Assembly (NCBI GenBank): GCA_025934645.1
Contig: JAICWY010000008.1
Location: forward strand, 1 to 64,000
DNA from: Vulcanimicrobiia bacterium
GTDB lineage: Bacteria > Vulcanimicrobiota > Vulcanimicrobiia > Vulcanimicrobiales > Vulcanimicrobiaceae
Length of the DNA: 64,000 nucleotides
Reading direction: 5' to 3'
Made by a program: the position numbers and the translations under genes. Shown one piece after another: positions 32,378-41,591 of the stretch; position 1 is the first letter of the stretch, and the number at the start of each line of letters is the position of its first letter. Below the pieces are notes generated by a model that saw nothing but the letters and a program-made list of their open reading frames with translations, was not told the origin of the DNA and did not search any database.

Positions 32378-34474
32378 TTACGGTGCGCTCGCCCACATAT
32401 GCCAGCGCGATCGCATCATGCTCTCCCCGCGGCGTGCTGCCGGTTGCGCCGGATGCGGGCCATTCATCGCATCGTACGCTGCAGGATCGAACAAGAACAG
32501 CACGCCGGTGGTTTGATACACCCACAGTTTTCCATCCGGACGAGCGCTGATGCCATAACTCGCTCCAATGTTCGTCGGCAGCAAGTATTGCAAGACTTGG
32601 CCGGTTGGCGTGATCCGGACGATGCCGCCGCCCCAATTGCCTTCGTCGCTCCAAATGGAACCGTCCGGCGCAACCGTGAGATTCACCGGATCGCAATTTC
32701 CGCAAACCGTGTAGTCGTGCTCCGATCCCGCCGCCGTGAAACTCGCCAAGCGAGTCGCCACGTCCGTAAACCACAAGGTTGAGTCGCTCGAGCGATACTG
32801 CAGGCTATTAATCGAATAGAGCGTCGTGGGATGCGTTGCCGTGACTTGTCCGTTCAATGCGGCAAAGTCTATAGCGGGCTGGCTGTTCGAAGTCGTTCCC
32901 ACAGCGATCGTTCCGCCGGGACCTGGCGCGATCGCGTTCGGCACGGTGGACGTCGCGTATTGCGTTACTGCATGTGTCGCCGCATTCACGAACCCGAACG
33001 ATCCGCCGTACAACGACGTTTCGCTTTCGGTAAACCATGGATTGCCGTCGGGCCCTATGGTGACGGCCTCCATAGTAATGAAGTTCGATGCGCCGGCATG
33101 TTGCGGTGCCGCCGCCGAATACGTTTGCGCGCCCGACGGTGTGACTTCCAGAATGCCTTGGTCGACGGGAACGCCGGAAGAGCCCATGTGCGAAGCGAGG
33201 TACCACGCATTGCCGTTCGCATCCACGGCAACGTGCCAGGTGGGATGGATGCCGTTCGATGAAGCGTATTTCGTTATCGACCCGGTGGGTGATATTCGAT
33301 CCGCACTTGCGCCGTTCGGGTCGGCCGCCCAAGCGCCGCCATCCGGTGAAGCGGCTAGCGCATCGGCCAACAAGCCGTTGGGGACGTAAATCTTCGTCGC
33401 GGGAATAATCGCTGCAGGCGCCGCGCTTCCCGCGGTAGAGTACGCTGCGATTTCCTGCTGTGAATTCGACGCGTACTCAAGAATGTCGACGGATTTGCTT
33501 GCGGATTGAAACGTGATGGAGCTCGGATTCCAAAGAAACGCCGACAACCCATTTGCGTCGACGTTGATGGGCGCACCGTATCCCGCTACGGGCTGCGCAA
33601 CGCCGCTCGCCGATACGCTCCACAGCTCGTTGTCAAAGGTATCGGCGACATAAAGCGTGCCGGTTGCCGCATCGTACGCAACGCCTCCGGGCGCGCCAAA
33701 ATTTGCGTTGGTGCCGGTACCGGGCTGGCTTACGCGCCAACAAACTCCTGCAGTATTCGGCGGACCGACGCCGGTAGCGTTTTTGCAGCTGCCGGCCAGC
33801 GCTATAATCGTACCGGTGCTTGTGACGTGCCACACGGCGTCGTTGAGCGGATCCGAAACAAGCAGCGAACCATCGGACGCGACGGCCAGCGATGGTGTTG
33901 CACCGTCGTAGCTGTAACCGAGGCTACCGGGCGCGGTGACGTTTTCCGGAACGCCGCCGGCGATCTTGATGATATGATCGGTATCGAAGGCGTACACCGT
34001 CCCATCAGCGGCGGCGGCAAGCGACAAGATGTGTTGCGTATTAATGGCCACGGTCAGGACCGGCCCGCTTGTGCCCTTCGAATAGATGTCCGTCGGCGTC
34101 GCGAATACGATGCTATGAGTGTTTGCGGAATATGCAACCGCGCTGACGTTATTATTATCGCCTGCCGTTGCAAGAACAGTGCCGTCGGCAGCATTGACAA
34201 TGGCATTGCCCGCTGCAACGACGACGATATTGTAGTCAGGCCAATACGCGATCGCATTCGCCCCAGCACCAACGGCCAGCGTTTTTACATCGCCCTGGCG
34301 CGACGACGCCGGCGCGAGCGTCGCGTAAGGAACCGGTGTTGCCGTGGGCGCGGAACTTGGCGTGGACGTAGGATTGCCGACGGGCGGAGTTCCGCCGCCG
34401 CCTCCGCCTCCGCCTCCACCGCATGCCGCGAGAACGGTCAAGGCAAACGCTGAACAAATCGCGCGCAGTCGCAT
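32378..34474 (-). CDS. NHL/SMP-30-like beta-propeller lipoprotein, 698 aa
   Basis: Signal peptide ending in lipobox TVLAAC, then ten consecutive Gly and a Pro/Ser/Thr linker. The rest is beta-propeller sequence: repeating units such as VSYDAATGTLYVADTFDN-like strands (residues about 255-270), SPDGGAWAADPNG, IGPDGNPWFTES and VAPDGSIWSDEG. Such propellers bind ligands or act as Vgb-like lyases; the active-site His/Glu of Vgb were not located, so no catalysis is claimed. It lacks the N-terminal module shared by the three other large lipoproteins. Start overlaps the previous stop as TAATG, so it is co-translated with the next gene upstream. Confidence 0.85.
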   Translation of the reverse strand: MRLRAICSAFALTVLAACGGGGGGGGGGTPPVGNPTSTPSSAPTATPVPYATLAPASSRQGDVKTLAVGAGANAIAYWPDYNIVVVAAGNAIVNAADGTVLATAGDNNNVSAVAYSANTHSIVFATPTDIYSKGTSGPVLTVAINTQHILSLAAAADGTVYAFDTDHIIKIAGGVPENVTAPGSLGYSYDGATPSLAVASDGSLLVSDPLNDAVWHVTSTGTIIALAGSCKNATGVGPPNTAGVCWRVSQPGTGTNANFGAPGGVAYDAATGTLYVADTFDNELWSVSASGVAQPVAGYGAPINVDANGLSAFLWNPSSITFQSASKSVDILEYASNSQQEIAAYSTAGSAAPAAIIPATKIYVPNGLLADALAASPDGGAWAADPNGASADRISPTGSITKYASSNGIHPTWHVAVDANGNAWYLASHMGSSGVPVDQGILEVTPSGAQTYSAAAPQHAGASNFITMEAVTIGPDGNPWFTESETSLYGGSFGFVNAATHAVTQYATSTVPNAIAPGPGGTIAVGTTSNSQPAIDFAALNGQVTATHPTTLYSINSLQYRSSDSTLWFTDVATRLASFTAAGSEHDYTVCGNCDPVNLTVAPDGSIWSDEGNWGGGIVRITPTGQVLQYLLPTNIGASYGISARPDGKLWVYQTTGVLFLFDPAAYDAMNGPHPAQPAARRGESMMRSRWHMWASAP

Positions 34475-36159
34475 TAGTGAACGACGATCCTTCCATAAGT
34501 GTTACCGCGCACGTACCACATGCTGCCGTCGGCCGCGCGGGCGAATTGCGTTATCTGCGGCATTCCGTTCCCGGGATCGCCCGGATAAGGAATGTCGATA
34601 GCGGACGCCGCGCCGCCGGCGCTCACGCGGTCGATCGCCGAACCGCCGGCGACGTCGCCGCCTGCCAACATCCAGACAGATCCGTTCGATGCAGTCGTTA
34701 ATGGGCCACCCGATGGAAAGACCGGGAGCGTATATGTTGCCTGAACCGCGCCGGAGGCGTCGAGCTGATAGAGCATATTACCGAACGTGACGTCGAAACG
34801 GGAGCCTTGCGTCGCAATGGCGCCGGTCATGTTTACTGCAACTGGAAAAAACGTCATGGTACCGGACGGCGTGATCCGAAGCAAGCCGGTTTGCCCGCCT
34901 ACGGTAGCCCATACGTTTCCGTCAGGGCCGGCCGTAATATCGCCGAAAGAAGCGGCGGAGCCGTTCGGCGTTGACAGATATGCGTAGAACGTAAACGTTC
35001 CCGACGTATCGATTGCGCCGATCCCGCCGCGTTGTACGAACCACAGCCGGTTGTCGGGTCCGACGACGATCCGTCCCGGATACGATAGACTCGCGCTCTT
35101 ATACGCGGTCGCATTTCCGGACGCATCGATGCGCACGATCTCGGAAGAAAGCGGTCCGTAGTTCGGGCCCGTGCTGCACCACACCGCTCCGTCGGGGCCC
35201 ACGACTGCCGAAGCGACGCCTTGTCCCAACGTTGAACTGAGCGGTATCTCAGTGGCATTCCCGGTGGACGCGACATGTGCGAGCGCCATCGTCACCCCGA
35301 ACGGGGTACCACCTTCGATTACGAATAGTGAGCCGTCGGATGCGGCCGCGATCGCAACCGCGTTGCGTCCCGAGGGCGTGTTGTATTGCGCATACTGTGG
35401 AACGACGCGAAGCAGACCCGTTGCTTGGCCTTGACTGCTAAAATTACCGATCCGGGCGGTGACGTCCAAGCCGAATACACTGCCGGAGCCGTTCCACGTT
35501 ATCACTCCCTGCGCGCCCGGTCCCGTGACACTTGCCGTTACGCCGGTAGCGCCGCTTACGTCCGAATCGCTCAGCGCAACAGGCGCCGTATAGTTCCCGG
35601 GTCCCACAATCGCCGATCCGTCGGCGTCGTATGCCGTAACGGTCACGGGGATGCTGGTAGCGATCCCTTCGGGAAGATCGATCGCCTTTTGAACGCTCGC
35701 AGTTACCGGAACGCCATCGAGCACCGCTTTTATGTCGTTCGTGCCGGGCGCGACGTTCGCGGTGACTTGCGTCTGCGAGAGAACCCTGCCCGAACCGCTG
35801 TACGCATCATACGCAGTGATTCCGAATGTATCCGAGCCGACCAGCGCAGTAAATTGTATCGTACAAACCACATTGGGAATCGCGCCGGTACATCCGTTCG
35901 AACCTTGTATGAAGTCGACCACGTAGGACTTCCCGGCATATGTGACGGCAACTGATTGCGTATGCGGAGAGAAATATTGCGGCCGGCGCGCGCTTTGCAC
36001 GTTCTGACCGTTGCCGATCGTAAACCGCACTGTCGCGGTTGTTACCGCCGGTGGTCCACTTGGCCCAGGCGTTGGTGCGGCCGGTGTCGTCGAACCGCCG
36101 CCTCCGCATGCGCAAAGCGCCAAAACGCCGGCTGCTGCAAAGAAAAATCGCGCCTGCAT
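34474..36159 (-). CDS. Vgb-like propeller lipoprotein with shared N-terminal module, 561 aa
   Basis: Lipobox VLALCAC at the N-terminus, Gly-rich and Pro/Thr linker, then a module at residues about 45-260 seen also at 36655-38340 and 38740-40341. Its marks are FSPHTQSVAV, a Cys pair (GCTGAIPNVVC), an Asp-Thr-Phe strand and SGRVLSQTQV, then DGVPVTASV. The propeller follows from about 280, with units VGPDGAVWCST, VGPDNRLWFVQ, AGPDGNVWATV and AADGSMWYVRG. GAGGTGTAG precedes ATG 36159. First gene of a two-gene minus-strand operon with the 698-aa lipoprotein. Confidence 0.85.
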   Translation of the reverse strand: MQARFFFAAAGVLALCACGGGGSTTPAAPTPGPSGPPAVTTATVRFTIGNGQNVQSARRPQYFSPHTQSVAVTYAGKSYVVDFIQGSNGCTGAIPNVVCTIQFTALVGSDTFGITAYDAYSGSGRVLSQTQVTANVAPGTNDIKAVLDGVPVTASVQKAIDLPEGIATSIPVTVTAYDADGSAIVGPGNYTAPVALSDSDVSGATGVTASVTGPGAQGVITWNGSGSVFGLDVTARIGNFSSQGQATGLLRVVPQYAQYNTPSGRNAVAIAAASDGSLFVIEGGTPFGVTMALAHVASTGNATEIPLSSTLGQGVASAVVGPDGAVWCSTGPNYGPLSSEIVRIDASGNATAYKSASLSYPGRIVVGPDNRLWFVQRGGIGAIDTSGTFTFYAYLSTPNGSAASFGDITAGPDGNVWATVGGQTGLLRITPSGTMTFFPVAVNMTGAIATQGSRFDVTFGNMLYQLDASGAVQATYTLPVFPSGGPLTTASNGSVWMLAGGDVAGGSAIDRVSAGGAASAIDIPYPGDPGNGMPQITQFARAADGSMWYVRGNTYGRIVVH

Positions 36160-36232
36160 CTACACCTCGCAAGACTGTGAACGTTATTTCGTCGAGCAGG
36201 CGTGCGGTACATTCAAAGCGTACGCATCGATC

Positions 36233-36658
36233 ATGTGTGCCGGGTTGATGCGCCGTTGTGTGACGGTTGCGATTGTTGTATTACTCGCCGCATGCGGCGG
36301 CGGCGGAGGAACCGGCGGCGGCACGCCCCCTGTGGCAACACCTGCGCCGACCCCAACGCCGACGCCCGTTCCGGCCACGACTCCGTCAGGTAGCATTCAA
36401 GTCGCGCCATCCACTATTGCGCTGATGGATCTCAATGCCACGCAGACGCTCACGCTCGGCGATACGGCACCGGATGCGGCGTACTCGGTGGATGCGAGCC
36501 GGTGCAAAGGCATTGCGAACGCCACTCAAAGCTCTTCGACGACCTACAACGTCAGCGCGGTCGCGATCGGAACGTGTAACATCGTCGTCTCGGACAATCA
36601 TGGCAATTCATTAGCGGTTTTTGTAGCGGTTACGACGACGAGCGTGGGCATTCAATGA
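36233..36658 (+). CDS. Small Ig-like lipoprotein (paralogue pair member)
   Basis: 141 aa. Lipobox VLLAAC, then five Gly, a TPTPTPTPVP linker and one beta-sandwich-like domain of about 85 residues with SVDASRCKG and GTCNIVVSDNHGN. The two Cys probably form a disulfide. The same domain, with CANVAG and GTCTIAVSDSYGQ, occurs in the small lipoprotein at 38345-38731. ATG 36233 or ATG 36248 (giving MRRCVTVAIVVLLAAC) are both possible. Overlaps the large lipoprotein gene by 4 bases (ATGA). Confidence 0.8.
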   Translation: MCAGLMRRCVTVAIVVLLAACGGGGGTGGGTPPVATPAPTPTPTPVPATTPSGSIQVAPSTIALMDLNATQTLTLGDTAPDAAYSVDASRCKGIANATQSSSTTYNVSAVAIGTCNIVVSDNHGNSLAVFVAVTTTSVGIQ

Positions 36659-38340
36659 GAGTGCATGCCGGATCGATCGGCGCCGCCGCCGCATTCGCCA
36701 CGTTCCTCACGGCGTGCGCGGGCCATACGGCCGGTACGCTCCCGCCCCGCGCGCAACAAAGCGCTTCCGTCCAATTCACCATCAAAGTGCCCCAAGCGGC
36801 CGGCCTGCGCGCGCAATACATCTCACCGGCCACGCAATCGGTTGCGATCAACTCGCAAGCCTTTAACGTGACCCCGTCTTCGCCCGGCTGCAGTACGCAG
36901 AGCGGCGCGCTGATTTGCACATTCACAGTAGATGCGCCGAATCTCGGACAAGCGGTCTTTACCGTCGTAACGTACGATCGGTCTTTGACTTCGAGCGGAG
37001 CGGTGCAAGGCAATCCACTCTCCAGCGGCTCGACGACAGTAAATATCGTGGCCGGCACGGCAAACGCCGTCAAGGTCACAACGAGCGGCGTGCCGGCCTC
37101 GGCGACGTTCTCCATCGCCAATCTGACGCCGCCGATGGGAACGGCTACGAAGATTCCCGTAACGTTCAACGTGAAAGACGCGGACGGTTATACGATCGCC
37201 GGCGGCTACACGACATCGTTCCAACTCCAACCGCTTTCGAGCGGCGGGAATCCCGTCATGTTCCTCGTCAACGGCACCGATGCGTGCTGCGCGTACATTT
37301 GGTCGTCGAACGACTCCGTCGCGATAGACTATCCCGGCCACGGCGTGAGCCCGACCACCATTGCGGCGGTATTGAATAATACCACCATTGGCAGCGTGCT
37401 GTTCGACCCGCAGCCGGCGTTCGGTTCCGAGACAACAGTAAATACGCCGTTGAATAATGCGGAGGCATTCCGCGATACCGGTGCTCCGGTTACGACGTAC
37501 TTCACCGAACCGGCGAAGAACAGCTTCGGGACGATGCAGGGCGGGACGAATGTGATGGAATTCCGGACGCCCTCGGGCGGAACGCCGCTTCACCTTACCC
37601 ACACCTTCATTCCCGAGGGAGTGATGTTTACCGAATCCAACGGCGAGATCGGCAGCATCGGCATCGTCAATGGCCAGATCGCCATCTCCGATCGTGCGGT
37701 CTCGAACGCGACGCCGAATGCGGGATTCTATCAGCTTGCGCAATTCGGCTTGAGCGGCACGCAAGCCGTTACGGAATACAACGCGGGCAAAGTGGGCGAG
37801 TTCGTAAACGAGGGCGATCCGTTGGCCGGAGGCGCAGGTATTGTTTTCGTCGAGTACGCTACCGGTGTGGCCAACAGCACACCCGCCGGAATAATTCCAC
37901 TTTTTAACGGGTTCGAATTTGCCGATCCGGGTGCAAACGCGATTGGATTTCTTTCGAGCTCGAATACATTCACATTTTATCCCGTACCGAGCCCCGGAGC
38001 GCATCCCACGGCGATCGTTACGGACCAAAACGGCAACGCTTGGTTTACGGAACCCGGGGTTTCAAAAATCGGAAAGATCGACTCGAACAATCACATCACG
38101 GAATACGCTTGCGGCGGATCTCCGCTCGCACTCGTCGGTCAGTACCAATACCTCGGCGTGCTTACGTCCGCCGGCAACATCGATATTTACAAAACCGCCG
38201 ACGGTTCTTATAAGGAATACGTGCCGCCAAGCTCGCCGGCGGGACCCGTCGTCGGCATCGGCGACGGAGGCGAGGGCGATATCATCGTCCTTCGCAGCAA
38301 CGGCACAACGGGAGCGATCGAAGACTTCTACTACTTGTAG
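36655..38340 (+). CDS. Propeller lipoprotein with shared N-terminal module, 561 aa
   Basis: Lipobox TFLTAC. The shared module (about 40-260) shows YISPATQSVAIN, Cys pair (GCSTQSGALIC), FTVVTYDRS, TVNIVAGTANAV and SGVPASATF. The later half has a degenerate propeller: TESNGEIGSIG, DQNGNAWFTEPGVSKIGKID and a final YL-terminated strand. A GTDACCAYIW segment with paired Cys near residue 204 is unique to this copy. Translated from ATG 36655, overlapping the preceding stop. It converges with the small lipoprotein at 38345, only 4 bp apart. Confidence 0.85.
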   Translation: MRVHAGSIGAAAAFATFLTACAGHTAGTLPPRAQQSASVQFTIKVPQAAGLRAQYISPATQSVAINSQAFNVTPSSPGCSTQSGALICTFTVDAPNLGQAVFTVVTYDRSLTSSGAVQGNPLSSGSTTVNIVAGTANAVKVTTSGVPASATFSIANLTPPMGTATKIPVTFNVKDADGYTIAGGYTTSFQLQPLSSGGNPVMFLVNGTDACCAYIWSSNDSVAIDYPGHGVSPTTIAAVLNNTTIGSVLFDPQPAFGSETTVNTPLNNAEAFRDTGAPVTTYFTEPAKNSFGTMQGGTNVMEFRTPSGGTPLHLTHTFIPEGVMFTESNGEIGSIGIVNGQIAISDRAVSNATPNAGFYQLAQFGLSGTQAVTEYNAGKVGEFVNEGDPLAGGAGIVFVEYATGVANSTPAGIIPLFNGFEFADPGANAIGFLSSSNTFTFYPVPSPGAHPTAIVTDQNGNAWFTEPGVSKIGKIDSNNHITEYACGGSPLALVGQYQYLGVLTSAGNIDIYKTADGSYKEYVPPSSPAGPVVGIGDGGEGDIIVLRSNGTTGAIEDFYYL

Positions 38341-38344
38341 AAAT

Positions 38345-38731
38345 CTAATGACCGCCGATGAACGTTTGCGTTACGCTGACGTTTACACCGGCGGACTGTC
38401 CGTAGGAATCGCTTACCGCAATCGTGCACGTGCCGCTGCCGACGGGATTTACGTTAAACGTGGTCGCACTCGTAGACGTCGCTCCGGCAACGTTCGCGCA
38501 ACTTGCGGTCGAGATCGTGTAAGTTCCCGTATATCCGGCCTCGGTAATCGTCACGGCTTGCGGCGTATCGCCGAGTGACGTATACGCTACGCTCGCCGGA
38601 GAGACAGCGAGTTTTGCGGGCGACAAGGTTGCCACGGGTGTCGACGGTGTCGTGGAGCCGCCACCGCCCCCGCCGCACGCGGCCAAGGTTATCGCTAAAA
38701 GTATTGCGCCACAAAAGCGGTCGGCTTGCAT
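38345..38731 (-). CDS. Small Ig-like lipoprotein (paralogue pair member)
   Basis: 128 aa after choosing ATG 38731, which has GAGGTG 5 bases upstream; a longer start (38788) would overlap the large lipoprotein gene. Lipobox ITLAAC, six Gly, a TTPSTPVATLS linker, then a beta-sandwich-like domain with VSPASVAYTSLGD, SCANVAG and GTCTIAVSDSYGQ. It is clearly related to the protein at 36233-36658. It follows the large lipoprotein on the same strand by 8 bases. Confidence 0.82.
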   Translation of the reverse strand: MQADRFCGAILLAITLAACGGGGGGSTTPSTPVATLSPAKLAVSPASVAYTSLGDTPQAVTITEAGYTGTYTISTASCANVAGATSTSATTFNVNPVGSGTCTIAVSDSYGQSAGVNVSVTQTFIGGH

Positions 38732-38739
38732 ATCACACC

Positions 38740-40341
38740 TCAAATGGAAACACGATCGATTTGGCCGTTTGAAAGATTCACGCCCCAAAGCGCGTTGTCA
38801 GGCCCCAGCACCATTTGCCACATGCGCGCGTCTGACGGGTAGTCCGTCATTTGTCCCGTCGCGCTAATCCGGCCGACACCGTCCAGCGTGGTGAACCAGA
38901 CGGCCCCGTCGGGCCCCACGCAGATGTTGGCTCCGGGCGTGACCGCGAAATTGCGCGGGAATTCCGTCATGGTGCCGTCCGTTTTCATGTGCCCGATTTC
39001 ATTCGTCCACGTATCGGTAAACCAGAGATAACCATCCGGACCGGCGGTAATGCCGGTTGCCGCAGTGGTAGTCGACGGCAGCGGAAACTCTGTTTCCGTT
39101 CCAGACATCGTTATACGTCCGATGTAACTCACGCTACCCGGACTGGGCTGCGTAAACCAAACTGCGCCGTCGGGCCCGACCGTCATACGCTGAACCGCGG
39201 GCGAGGTTCCCATCTCCGTCTGAACGCACGCCGGCGTAACGCGGCCTACCGTCCCGGGAGATTGATTAGCATACCAGATATTGCCGTCGGGCGCTTTTAC
39301 GAGCGCGATAGCTTCCAAATTCGTTCCGGTGCACGTCGAATATGAACCGCCGGTCGTCATGCGGCCCATATCGCTCGCGCCCGCGCTGCCGTCGCCTATC
39401 CAAATGGCGCCGTCCGAACCGGCAGCGAGCGCGAAGGGTTCGTATGTCGAGGGTGTTGCATATTCGGTAACCGTTCCGGTCGTCGAAATGCGGCCAATAT
39501 AGCCGTAACGTTCGGTGAACCAGAGCGCTCCGTCCGGCCCCGGCGCGATCGCCGCGGTTATCGGGCTGCCCGTAACGCCTGCAAAAGCCGTTGCAATGGG
39601 CTGCGGGCTGATCTGGAACGCCGCACTTATGCCGGTGCCGGGAATCGTCGCCGTTATATGTGCAGATGCATCGCCCGCGCTAATCCAAGCACCGTTATAG
39701 GTTACGTCGATAGGCGTACCGGGCGCGGACACCGATGAGGCGCCCAGGACGATCGTTCCGCTCGTGTCGTCGTTTGAGACATCGATGACCGGATACGCGC
39801 CGGGACCAATGATGACGTTCCCGCCCGCGTCTTCGGCCTGAACAGTAAGGTGCAGCGTTTTCGGGGAGTGCACGACCGGCTGCGCATCGATGGAAATTTT
39901 AATCGAAGCCGGCACGCCGTCGAACGTCATGGACACGGTATTCGTTTGGTTTGCCACGATGTTGGCTGTCGCGGACCCCGCTGAAAGCACTTGCCCCGTT
40001 CCGTTCGATCCATTGTAGAGCGAGACGTCGAAACGATCGGTGCCCACAGGGGCGGAAACCTGAAACGTGCACGTGCTCGTGCAGTTCGTTTGCTGCGTTT
40101 GGCTCGACGCGGTGCCGCCTTGCGGCGTCACCTTAACGGTCGCCGATTTGGTAGAGGGCGATACGTACATGGCATGTGCCATGGTATGAGTGGAATCGGC
40201 AACCGGCACAACGATCGTGATCTGTACATCGGCAGCCGCCGCCCCGGTCGGGATCGCTGCCGGTGGGACCGTGGAGCGGCCGGAGCACGAACAAAGGAAA
40301 AACGACGCCGTTAAAACGGTCCACAAGCGGTTTCGAGCCAA
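38740..40341 (-). CDS. Seven-unit Vgb-like propeller lipoprotein with shared N-terminal module
   Basis: 533 aa from TTG 40341, preceded by GGGAGGG 6 bases upstream; this gives the lipoprotein signal (ARNRLWTVLTASFFLCSC). GTG 40359 is an alternative. The shared module (about 40-255) has MYVSPSTKSATV, Cys residues (NCTSTC), TDRFDVSLYNG, GQVLSAGS and DGVPASIKIS. Seven propeller units follow, each with a PDG-W core: GPDGALWFTE, SDGAIWIGD, APDGNIWYAN, VGPDGAVWFTQ, AGPDGYLWFTD, VGPDGAVWFTT and LGPDNALWGVN. The best Vgb-like propeller in the window. Confidence 0.86.
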   Translation of the reverse strand: MARNRLWTVLTASFFLCSCSGRSTVPPAAIPTGAAAADVQITIVVPVADSTHTMAHAMYVSPSTKSATVKVTPQGGTASSQTQQTNCTSTCTFQVSAPVGTDRFDVSLYNGSNGTGQVLSAGSATANIVANQTNTVSMTFDGVPASIKISIDAQPVVHSPKTLHLTVQAEDAGGNVIIGPGAYPVIDVSNDDTSGTIVLGASSVSAPGTPIDVTYNGAWISAGDASAHITATIPGTGISAAFQISPQPIATAFAGVTGSPITAAIAPGPDGALWFTERYGYIGRISTTGTVTEYATPSTYEPFALAAGSDGAIWIGDGSAGASDMGRMTTGGSYSTCTGTNLEAIALVKAPDGNIWYANQSPGTVGRVTPACVQTEMGTSPAVQRMTVGPDGAVWFTQPSPGSVSYIGRITMSGTETEFPLPSTTTAATGITAGPDGYLWFTDTWTNEIGHMKTDGTMTEFPRNFAVTPGANICVGPDGAVWFTTLDGVGRISATGQMTDYPSDARMWQMVLGPDNALWGVNLSNGQIDRVSI

Positions 40342-40433
40342 CGAAAAGCCCTCCCACACACGCGACGTGGTGCAGCTATTCGCGCGGCAGCGGACGGCGC
40401 TCCTGTGCTAAATCGCGATCCGTACCATATGGC

Positions 40434-41591
40434 TCACGACGAGAGTGGTGGGGCAGCCTCTACAACGACGATCGGTTCGACCGCCGTTGCGATGATCGGT
40501 TCGAGTTGCTGTTCGTCCACTGCGTCGATTTGGCCGTGCATCCACGGGCCTAAGAAATAGCGCCAGAGTAACCGAGCGATCGCGGCGGCGGGGATGCCCA
40601 AGATCAAGCCGGGTAAGCCGAAAAGTTCGCCGCCCGCAAAGACAGCGAACATGACGGTGATGGGAGAAACGCCTACCGTGCCGCCCATAATCTTCGGCAC
40701 CAGCACGTTGTCGCTGATCCGCGCAAGGCCGAACATCACGGCCTGCGTGATGACGATCATCACAGGCCCCTGCGGCGCGGCCAGAATCAGTGCGAAGACT
40801 TGAGCGACCAGCATACCGATAATCGGCACGGCATACCCGATCGCGCTGATGATGCCGACCAGCAGCGCGTATTTGAAGCCGAACGCCGCAGTTATCGCGG
40901 CGATTAAAGCCCCGGTAATCCCACTGACGATGACCTGTCCCGCGATGTAACCGCCGAAAACGCCAACCGCTTCAGTAGAAAGGTTGCGCGCCGTCTCCCG
41001 TTTGCTGGGCGGGAAAAATCCGGCGAAGCCTCTGGCGAGCTGTTGATGATTCAACAGAAAGAAAAACGATAGAATAAGCGCCGAGAACGCGATGAAAAGG
41101 CCGGTCGCCAGATTCAGCGCGAGCGTTCCGAGTGAAGCAATCGTGAGCGTGAGCAGCTCCGTGATGCGCTGCGCCCCCAGCTGTTGGATGTTGAAGCCGC
41201 GCGCCGGAATATTCAACTCGGGGAAGTGTGCGCGCAGCGCGTTCTGCAAGCCGAGCGCCCAATTCTGCGCTACGGTCAGATACGACGGCACATTGAGCAG
41301 CAGCGCTTGGATCTGCTCGACCGTCAGCGGCACGATCACCAATAACACGATGATAGTTAACGCGATGAGCGCCACATACACGGCGGTGATCGCCCAGATG
41401 CGGGCAACGCGCCGATTCTCCAGCCAACCGACAATCGGGTGGACCGCCGACGCGACGAACGCCGCGATCACGAAAATCGCGATGGTCTTGGGAATGCGCG
41501 TTGCAAACCAAAGCGCAAGGCCCAGCAAGACGATGACCGCGACCGTTAGCCAGACGCGGCGCCGGTTTTGCGAATCTACAACGGCTTGCAC
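40434..41591 (-). CDS. AI-2E family (PerM/YdiK-type) membrane transporter
   Basis: 385 aa with about 8 membrane helices. The N-terminal pair (VWLTVAVIVLLGLALWFATRI, TIAIFVIAAFVASAVHPIVGWLENRR) and the extracytoplasmic loop with LNVPSYLTVAQNW are typical, as are AIGYAVPIIGMLVAQV and VSPITVMFAVFAGGELFGLPGLILGIP at the C-terminus. Substrates of this family include AI-2, Na+/H+ and unknown solutes. The start ATG is inside the acetyltransferase 3' end (overlap 16 bases), so it is the last gene of the pyr operon. Confidence 0.9.
   Translation of the reverse strand: MQAVVDSQNRRRVWLTVAVIVLLGLALWFATRIPKTIAIFVIAAFVASAVHPIVGWLENRRVARIWAITAVYVALIALTIIVLLVIVPLTVEQIQALLLNVPSYLTVAQNWALGLQNALRAHFPELNIPARGFNIQQLGAQRITELLTLTIASLGTLALNLATGLFIAFSALILSFFFLLNHQQLARGFAGFFPPSKRETARNLSTEAVGVFGGYIAGQVIVSGITGALIAAITAAFGFKYALLVGIISAIGYAVPIIGMLVAQVFALILAAPQGPVMIVITQAVMFGLARISDNVLVPKIMGGTVGVSPITVMFAVFAGGELFGLPGLILGIPAAAIARLLWRYFLGPWMHGQIDAVDEQQLEPIIATAVEPIVVVEAAPPLSS

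Noticed and set aside
34380-34430. Run of ten Gly codons in the 698-aa lipoprotein as an assembly error
   Set aside because: Similar Gly runs follow the lipobox in four other lipoproteins here, in frame, so it is a genuine linker style.
36320-36380. TP-repeat stretch (TPTPTP) as a microsatellite of no function
   Set aside because: It stays in frame and sits where linkers of lipoproteins usually are; treated as part of the gene.
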